A stretch of 11,025 bases of DNA. Source: an uncultured Bacteroidota bacterium (GTDB lineage: Bacteria > Bacteroidota > Bacteroidia > 2-12-FULL-35-15). How positions within the stretch are numbered: the stretch's first letter is position 1; each line of letters starts with the position of its first letter. This document shows positions 7,128-11,025 of the stretch, piece after piece. The position numbers and the translations under genes are program-made. The DNA lies in the NCBI GenBank assembly GCA_903881065.1, contig CAIRRW010000483.1, forward strand, positions 1 through 11,025, given 5' to 3'. The notes below the pieces were generated by a model. It made no database searches. It was given only the letters and a program-made list of their open reading frames with translations, and was not told the origin of the DNA.

Positions 7128-7278
7128 TTTTTTAGTAATGGATAGTAATAGAGAAGATAAAGGAATAACAATTAATTTATATTAACAAGTTATTTGTTAA
7201 ATATTAAAGTCTACAAAAGAATAAAGACTTGTTAAATAAAATGATTTAGGTCAGAAAACTCAAAGTATATAAACTTAA

Positions 7279-7292
7279 ATTAATCGATTAAT
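7279..7292. promoter_or_regulatory. 14-bp perfect palindrome between divergent TPR and gdh genes
   Basis: ATTAATCGATTAAT is a perfect palindrome, and a third ATTAAT follows at 7296-7301, so AAATTAAT (7277-7284) and ATTAATTT (7296-7303) form a second, wider inverted repeat. It sits 93 bp before the gdh start and 152 bp before the TPR start, a reasonable place for an operator controlling either gene. The AT-richness makes chance formation possible; function is inference. Confidence 0.3.
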
Positions 7293-7384
7293 GACATTAA
7301 TTTTATCCCCACATTATAATTTTTTATAAATTCGCCCACCCAAAAATAGAGTATATAATTACAGAAGATAATAATTGATTAAAA

Positions 7385-8665
7385 ATGACAACAAAAACAA
7401 TGGCAGAAAAAGCAGAACATCAGGAACACAGTATGTTTGAAGCAGTATTAGCACGATTGGATGTAGCTGCAAAAATTTACGGATTATCGGAAGAAGTAGC
7501 GAACGTATTAAGAAATCCACAAAAACAGGTAAAAGTAAGTTTACCAATTATGATGGATAATGGAAAATCTCAGGTATTTGAAGGATTCCGTACAGTGCAT
7601 TCAACAACATTAGGGCCATCAAAAGGTGGTATCCGTTATGCAATGGATGTAAATGATGATGAAGTAAAAGCACTTTCGGCATGGATGACATTCAAATGTG
7701 CAGTTGCTAATTTACCTTATGGCGGTGCTAAAGGCGGTATTAAATGCGATCCTCGTAAAATGAGTGTTGCTGAATTGGAAAGATTGACAAAAGCATATAC
7801 TATTGCTATGGCAGATGTTTTTGGTCCTGATAGAGATATTCCTGCTCCGGATATGGGAACAGGTGGAAGAGAAATGGCTTGGCTGGTTGATGCTTACAAT
7901 AAAGTTCACCGTGGTGATTTTCCTGGTGTAACTACAGGTAAGCCAGTTGGATTAGGCGGTTCATTGGGAAGAGATGCAGCTACAGGTCGTGGTGTAATGG
8001 TTGCTACACTTGCTGCATTAAAGAAAATGAATTTGAATCCTAAAAATGTTACTGCTGCTGTACAAGGTTTTGGTAATGTTGGTTCTCATGCAGCTCGTTT
8101 ATTAAGCGAACAAGGTATTAAAGTTTGTGCAATAGGTGATCATACTGCTACATTCTGGAATGAAAAAGGTATTGATATTAATGCTGCTTTGCGTTTTGCA
8201 AAAGAAAACGGAGGAATATTAAAAGGCTTTACTGGTGGTGTGGAAATTGTGAATACCGAATTACTTACTTCAAATGTAGATGTATTGGTTCCTGCAGCTT
8301 TACAAAATGTAATTACTGAAGAAATAGCAACACAGATAAAAGCGAAGTTGATTGTAGAAGGTGCAAATGGTCCAACAACACCTGAAGCAGATCATATTTT
8401 AAATGAGAAGAAAATTATTGTTGTTCCGGATATCTTAGCTAATGGAGGAGGAGTAACAGTTTCTTATTTCGAATGGGTTCAAAATAAATCAGGTTATTAC
8501 TGGTCAGAAGAAGAAGTTAATACAAAACATGATGCTTCTATGCACCTTGCATTTGAAACAGTTTGGGATAATGCAACTCAATTTAAAACATCAATGCGTA
8601 TTGGTGCTTATATTACTGCTTTGAAAAAAGTTGAATTGGGTATCAAAGCAAAAGGTGTATTTTAA
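7385..8665 (+). CDS. gdhA: glutamate dehydrogenase (Glu/Leu/Phe/Val dehydrogenase family)
   Basis: 426 residues, the normal length for a hexameric bacterial glutamate dehydrogenase. It catalyses the reversible oxidative deamination of glutamate to 2-oxoglutarate and ammonia in the cytosol, linking nitrogen assimilation to the TCA cycle. The N-terminal domain carries the substrate motifs GPSKGGIRY (Lys80), FKCAVANLPYGGAKGGI (Lys104; catalytic Lys116) and PAPDMGTGGREM (catalytic Asp156). The Rossmann domain has the dinucleotide loop QGFGNVGS (Gly228, Gly230, Gly233). Asp252, after the second strand (KVCAIGDHT), may be the acidic residue favouring NAD over NADP; that is an inference from family knowledge. 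ANGPTTPEAD and DILANGGGVTVSYFEWVQN (349-367) are typical C-terminal family signatures. All key residues are intact. The start at 7385 gives a short charged extension; Met6 and Met17 are alternatives. It is a monocistronic unit followed by a strong terminator. Family is certain; the symbol and cofactor are less so. Confidence 0.96.
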   Translation: MTTKTMAEKAEHQEHSMFEAVLARLDVAAKIYGLSEEVANVLRNPQKQVKVSLPIMMDNGKSQVFEGFRTVHSTTLGPSKGGIRYAMDVNDDEVKALSAWMTFKCAVANLPYGGAKGGIKCDPRKMSVAELERLTKAYTIAMADVFGPDRDIPAPDMGTGGREMAWLVDAYNKVHRGDFPGVTTGKPVGLGGSLGRDAATGRGVMVATLAALKKMNLNPKNVTAAVQGFGNVGSHAARLLSEQGIKVCAIGDHTATFWNEKGIDINAALRFAKENGGILKGFTGGVEIVNTELLTSNVDVLVPAALQNVITEEIATQIKAKLIVEGANGPTTPEADHILNEKKIIVVPDILANGGGVTVSYFEWVQNKSGYYWSEEEVNTKHDASMHLAFETVWDNATQFKTSMRIGAYITALKKVELGIKAKGVF

Positions 8666-8682
8666 TTTTAATAATTTATCAT

Positions 8683-8720
8683 AAAAAAATCCTCCTTCTT
8701 AATTGAAGGGGGATTTTTTT
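8683..8720. terminator. intrinsic terminator after glutamate dehydrogenase
   Basis: Arms 8683-8698 (seven A, then TCCTCCTTC) and 8705-8720 (GAAGGGGGA, then seven T) pair over 16 bp with one G-T wobble around a 6-nt loop. The T-run continues to 8722. It begins 18 nt after the stop at 8665, ideal for ending the gdh transcript, and the A-tract on the left arm would let it work on the other strand too. It separates gdh from the PKD-like gene. Confidence 0.92.
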
Positions 8721-8842
8721 TTAAAAGTGTATAGGAATTTATCGTTTTTTGAATACTAAACATCTTCTTTTATTGATGAAAGCTAAAATTAGCGAGACCT
8801 TCGACAAACAGTTTTATTTATTCTCTTTCATTTTAATATTGA

Positions 8843-8850
8843 TAAATTTA
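8843..8850 (+). promoter_or_regulatory. candidate -7 promoter element for the PKD-like repeat gene
   Basis: TAAATTTA matches seven of eight positions of the Bacteroidota -7 consensus TAnnTTTG. If used, transcription would begin close to 8857, giving virtually no leader for the ATG at 8858 but about 40 nt for the ATG at 8897, which would favour the later start. There is no good -33 partner, so this is weak evidence. Confidence 0.25.
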
Positions 8851-8857
8851 CAGAAGA

Positions 8858-10939
8858 ATGAATATAATAATAACCATTAAAGCATCAATTTTAATCATGA
8901 TAAGAACTACATTATTTATTTCTCTTTTAGCTATATTTATAATTAATCCAATATTTGCTCAGGTACCCGGACAACCGACAGCAATAATCGGAAATACAAC
9001 GGTATGTGCAGGAAGTACACAAACCTATTCAGTAACTCCTGTTTCGGGCGCTTCTCCAAGTAGTTATTCCTGGACATTTCCATCAGGATGGGTGGGAGCT
9101 TCTTCCTTGAACTATATTAATATTACTTCTGTTGGAACAATTGGTGGAATCGTATCTGTTACTGCAGGAAATTCATTTGGTTCAGGACAGGCACAAACAT
9201 TAACCGTTTCTATAATAACAGCTCCTGCTCAACCGGGTTCAATCTTTGGGAATGCTAGTTTCTGCCCTAATAATATAGCAACGTATTCAGTAACAGCTGT
9301 AACTGGCGCCACTTCTTATTCATGGTCATTGCCATCAGGATGGGCAGGTACATCAGCAACAAATTCAATCAGTACTACTACAGGAACAACTGGAGGAACT
9401 ATTTCCGTTACAGCAAATAATTCTTGTGGTTCGAGTGTAGCACGAACACTTGCCGTAATGCCTTTAACTTCTCCTACTCAACCGGGTGCAGTAATTGGAA
9501 ATACAACAATGTGTGCAGGAACTTCTCAAAATTATTCGATTTCACCCGTTACAGGTATTACGTCCTATTTGTGGACAATGCCGACTGGATGGACAGGGAC
9601 TTCTACTGCTACTTCTATTTCAGCTGTTGCAGGTACATCCGGAAATATTTCTGTTTCTACATATAATGGTCAATGTTATAGTATTCCTCGTACAATTGCC
9701 GTTACAGTAACCTCTATACCTAATCCACCAGCCTCAATCAGCGGCCTCGATTCATTATGTGCTGGTTCTGTACTTACATATTATGCAAGTCCTGTTTCTA
9801 ATGCCACATCATATAACTGGACATTGCCGACTGGTTGGTCAGGAAGTTCTACAACCGATAATATTAGCATTACTACAGGTAATTCTACAGGCATTATTAA
9901 AGTAACAGCCTCGAACAATTGTGGTACAAGTGCTGCTTTTTCCTATACAGTAAAAGTTACACTTCCTCCAACTCAACCAACTTCTATAATTGGTAATTCA
10001 AATTTTTGCTCAGGAAGTGCAGCACAATCATATTATATCTCCTCTCTTGCAGGGGCAACATCTTATGTTTGGTCTTTACCTTCAGGTTGGTCGGGAACTT
10101 CAACTACCGACAGCATTACTGTTACACCAGGATCTATCGGAGGAGCTATTACTGTGAAAGGGTTAAAAGGAGCCTGTATGGGACAAGTACAAGTATTGAA
10201 TATAACAATATCCTCCGTGCCGGCACAGCCAAGCGCTATAGCAGGAACATTATCTATTTGTGAAAACAGCACGCATACTTATAATATTACGTCGGTAACA
10301 AATGCCACAAGCTATATCTGGACAAAACCATCAGGATGGACTGGTACATCGACAACAAATAGCATTATATTGACATCAAATATTACGTCAGGGAATATTA
10401 CAGTTGCGGCTATAAATTCTTGCGGAACAGGTTCTTCTCAAATATTAAGTATTACAGTGAATCCATTGCCGGCAATACCTGTTATTACAGGAGCAGCAGG
10501 AAATGTATTAACTTCAAGTGCACCATATGGAAATCAATGGTATATCAATGGGGCTATAATTTCTGGAGATACAAATACTACTTACACAGCTTCTATAGGA
10601 GGTGTTTATTCAGTAGTTGTAACAAATAATAATGGATGTTCTTCAGCATCTATTGGGTACGATAATACTGGCATAAACGAATTGATATTTGACAAATTAA
10701 TCACCTTATTTCCCAATCCGGCTAGGGAATTTGTAACTATTTCAATTAATACTGAAGGAATTGAAGGATTTGCAATTATAACTAATGTGTTAGGGGAAAA
10801 CATAAGATCAATTAATCTTAAGGAAATTAACGGAAACACTAAATATTCCTTTGATATAAAGGAATTAGATAGAGGTATTTATTTTATAACCATTCAACTA
10901 AAAGGAAGAGTAATAACCAAGAAGTTTATTGTAGAATAA
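8858..10939 (+). CDS. secreted PKD-like repeat protein with T9SS C-terminal sorting domain
   Basis: 693 residues from the first ATG. A signal peptide is clearest from Met14 (MIRTTLFISLLAIFIINPIFA), so 8897 may be the true start; AGAAG just before 8858 supports the longer form. Six PKD/Ig-like beta-sandwich repeats of about 83 residues follow (37-121, 125-204, 207-287, 289-368, 372-452, 455-534), each with IxGN...C...Y.....A.SY.W..PSGW.GTS and a final T.....C. Cys pairs at 136/190, 219/273, 301/355, 384/440 and 468/522 are 54-56 residues apart, suggesting one disulfide per repeat; repeat 1 keeps Cys50 but has Phe107 at the second site. An Ig-like unit (538-600, NQWYINGAIISG) precedes a type A T9SS sorting domain at about 612-693 (LFPNPAREFVTI, GIYFITIQLKG, KKFIVE). 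It should cross the outer membrane by T9SS and be attached or released there. No enzyme domain is seen; an adhesive or matrix role is inferred. Confidence 0.93.
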   Translation: MNIIITIKASILIMIRTTLFISLLAIFIINPIFAQVPGQPTAIIGNTTVCAGSTQTYSVTPVSGASPSSYSWTFPSGWVGASSLNYINITSVGTIGGIVSVTAGNSFGSGQAQTLTVSIITAPAQPGSIFGNASFCPNNIATYSVTAVTGATSYSWSLPSGWAGTSATNSISTTTGTTGGTISVTANNSCGSSVARTLAVMPLTSPTQPGAVIGNTTMCAGTSQNYSISPVTGITSYLWTMPTGWTGTSTATSISAVAGTSGNISVSTYNGQCYSIPRTIAVTVTSIPNPPASISGLDSLCAGSVLTYYASPVSNATSYNWTLPTGWSGSSTTDNISITTGNSTGIIKVTASNNCGTSAAFSYTVKVTLPPTQPTSIIGNSNFCSGSAAQSYYISSLAGATSYVWSLPSGWSGTSTTDSITVTPGSIGGAITVKGLKGACMGQVQVLNITISSVPAQPSAIAGTLSICENSTHTYNITSVTNATSYIWTKPSGWTGTSTTNSIILTSNITSGNITVAAINSCGTGSSQILSITVNPLPAIPVITGAAGNVLTSSAPYGNQWYINGAIISGDTNTTYTASIGGVYSVVVTNNNGCSSASIGYDNTGINELIFDKLITLFPNPAREFVTISINTEGIEGFAIITNVLGENIRSINLKEINGNTKYSFDIKELDRGIYFITIQLKGRVITKKFIVE
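8966..10459 (+). repeat. six tandem PKD-like coding repeats (about 250 bp each)
   Basis: In-gene tandem repeats begin near 8966, 9230, 9476, 9722, 9971 and 10220. Each codes for a domain with the signature SY.W..P(S/T)GW.G.S. They are clearly related but diverged at the DNA level, so they are old domain duplications rather than a recent expansion. The first cysteines of successive repeats are 86, 83, 82, 83 and 84 residues apart. Confidence 0.85.
10691..10936 (+). other. T9SS type A C-terminal sorting domain (coding part)
   Basis: This codes for residues 612-693: LITLFPNPAREFVTISI, a central strand pair (FAIITNVLGENI, INLKEINGN) and the end segment RGIYFITIQLKGRVITKKFIVE. The PNP motif, the G-x-Y before the penultimate strand and the basic-hydrophobic end are hallmarks of the type A sorting signal recognised by the type IX secretion machinery, which is known only in Bacteroidota and relatives. 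Confidence 0.9.
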
Positions 10940-11025
10940 TAGTAAATTACGAATTATACTTTTAATTGACTTCGCATAAAATTGGTTCTTAAATTTTCAT
11001 TCTCCTATTAACAATATAAAATAAA

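Noticed and set aside
8966..10459. Tandem repeats considered as a CRISPR array or DNA satellite
   Set aside because: The repeats are about 250 bp, diverged, and kept in one reading frame coding for PKD-like domains; there are no short identical repeats with unique spacers.
10940..11025. Terminator or new gene after the PKD-like gene
   Set aside because: The last 86 bp are AT-rich with no GC stem plus T-run and no start of a recognisable reading frame.

Overview
The window is AT-rich, low-GC DNA that looks like the chromosome of a member of the Bacteroidota, possibly an uncultured Chitinophagales/Sphingobacteriales-type lineage. The lineage reading is inference. It rests on a secreted PKD-like repeat protein ending in a type IX secretion (T9SS) sorting domain, a periplasmic TPR protein with a typical Bacteroidota C-terminus, start sites with little or no Shine-Dalgarno sequence, and motifs resembling the Bacteroidota -7 promoter element (TAnnTTTG).

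Layout: (1) 1-998, minus strand: 5' part of a soluble GAF-PAS sensor histidine kinase, cut by the window edge at its H-box. (2) 999-1281: divergent intergenic region. (3) 1282-3093, plus: complete membrane-bound sensor histidine kinase. (4) 3094-3586: 493-bp intergenic region with three hairpin or repeat elements. (5) 3587-5785, plus: an unusual 732-residue protein with about 26-residue YD/RHS-like repeats fused to a C-terminal AAA+ ATPase. (6) 5786-6011: convergent intergenic region centred on a 56-nt near-perfect palindrome that should terminate transcription in both directions. (7) 6012-7127, minus: secreted TPR protein. (8) 7128-7384: divergent intergenic region with a 14-bp palindrome. 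(9) 7385-8665, plus: glutamate dehydrogenase, followed by a strong hairpin terminator. (10) 8858-10939, plus: secreted protein with six PKD-like repeats and a T9SS C-terminal domain.

Most genes appear to be single transcription units: orientations alternate, gaps are 190-490 bp, and hairpin terminators follow two of them. No operon is evident. The two divergent histidine kinases have no response regulator within the window. Glutamate dehydrogenase is core nitrogen/carbon metabolism; the TPR and PKD-like proteins belong to the cell envelope or exterior.

No convincing complete new system is visible. The two items most worth following are the YD-repeat/AAA+ fusion and the family of related hairpins (shared 16-mer AAATGTGGCGGGAGTT) that lie on both sides of that gene. 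I see no tRNA, rRNA, CRISPR array, transposase or phage gene.
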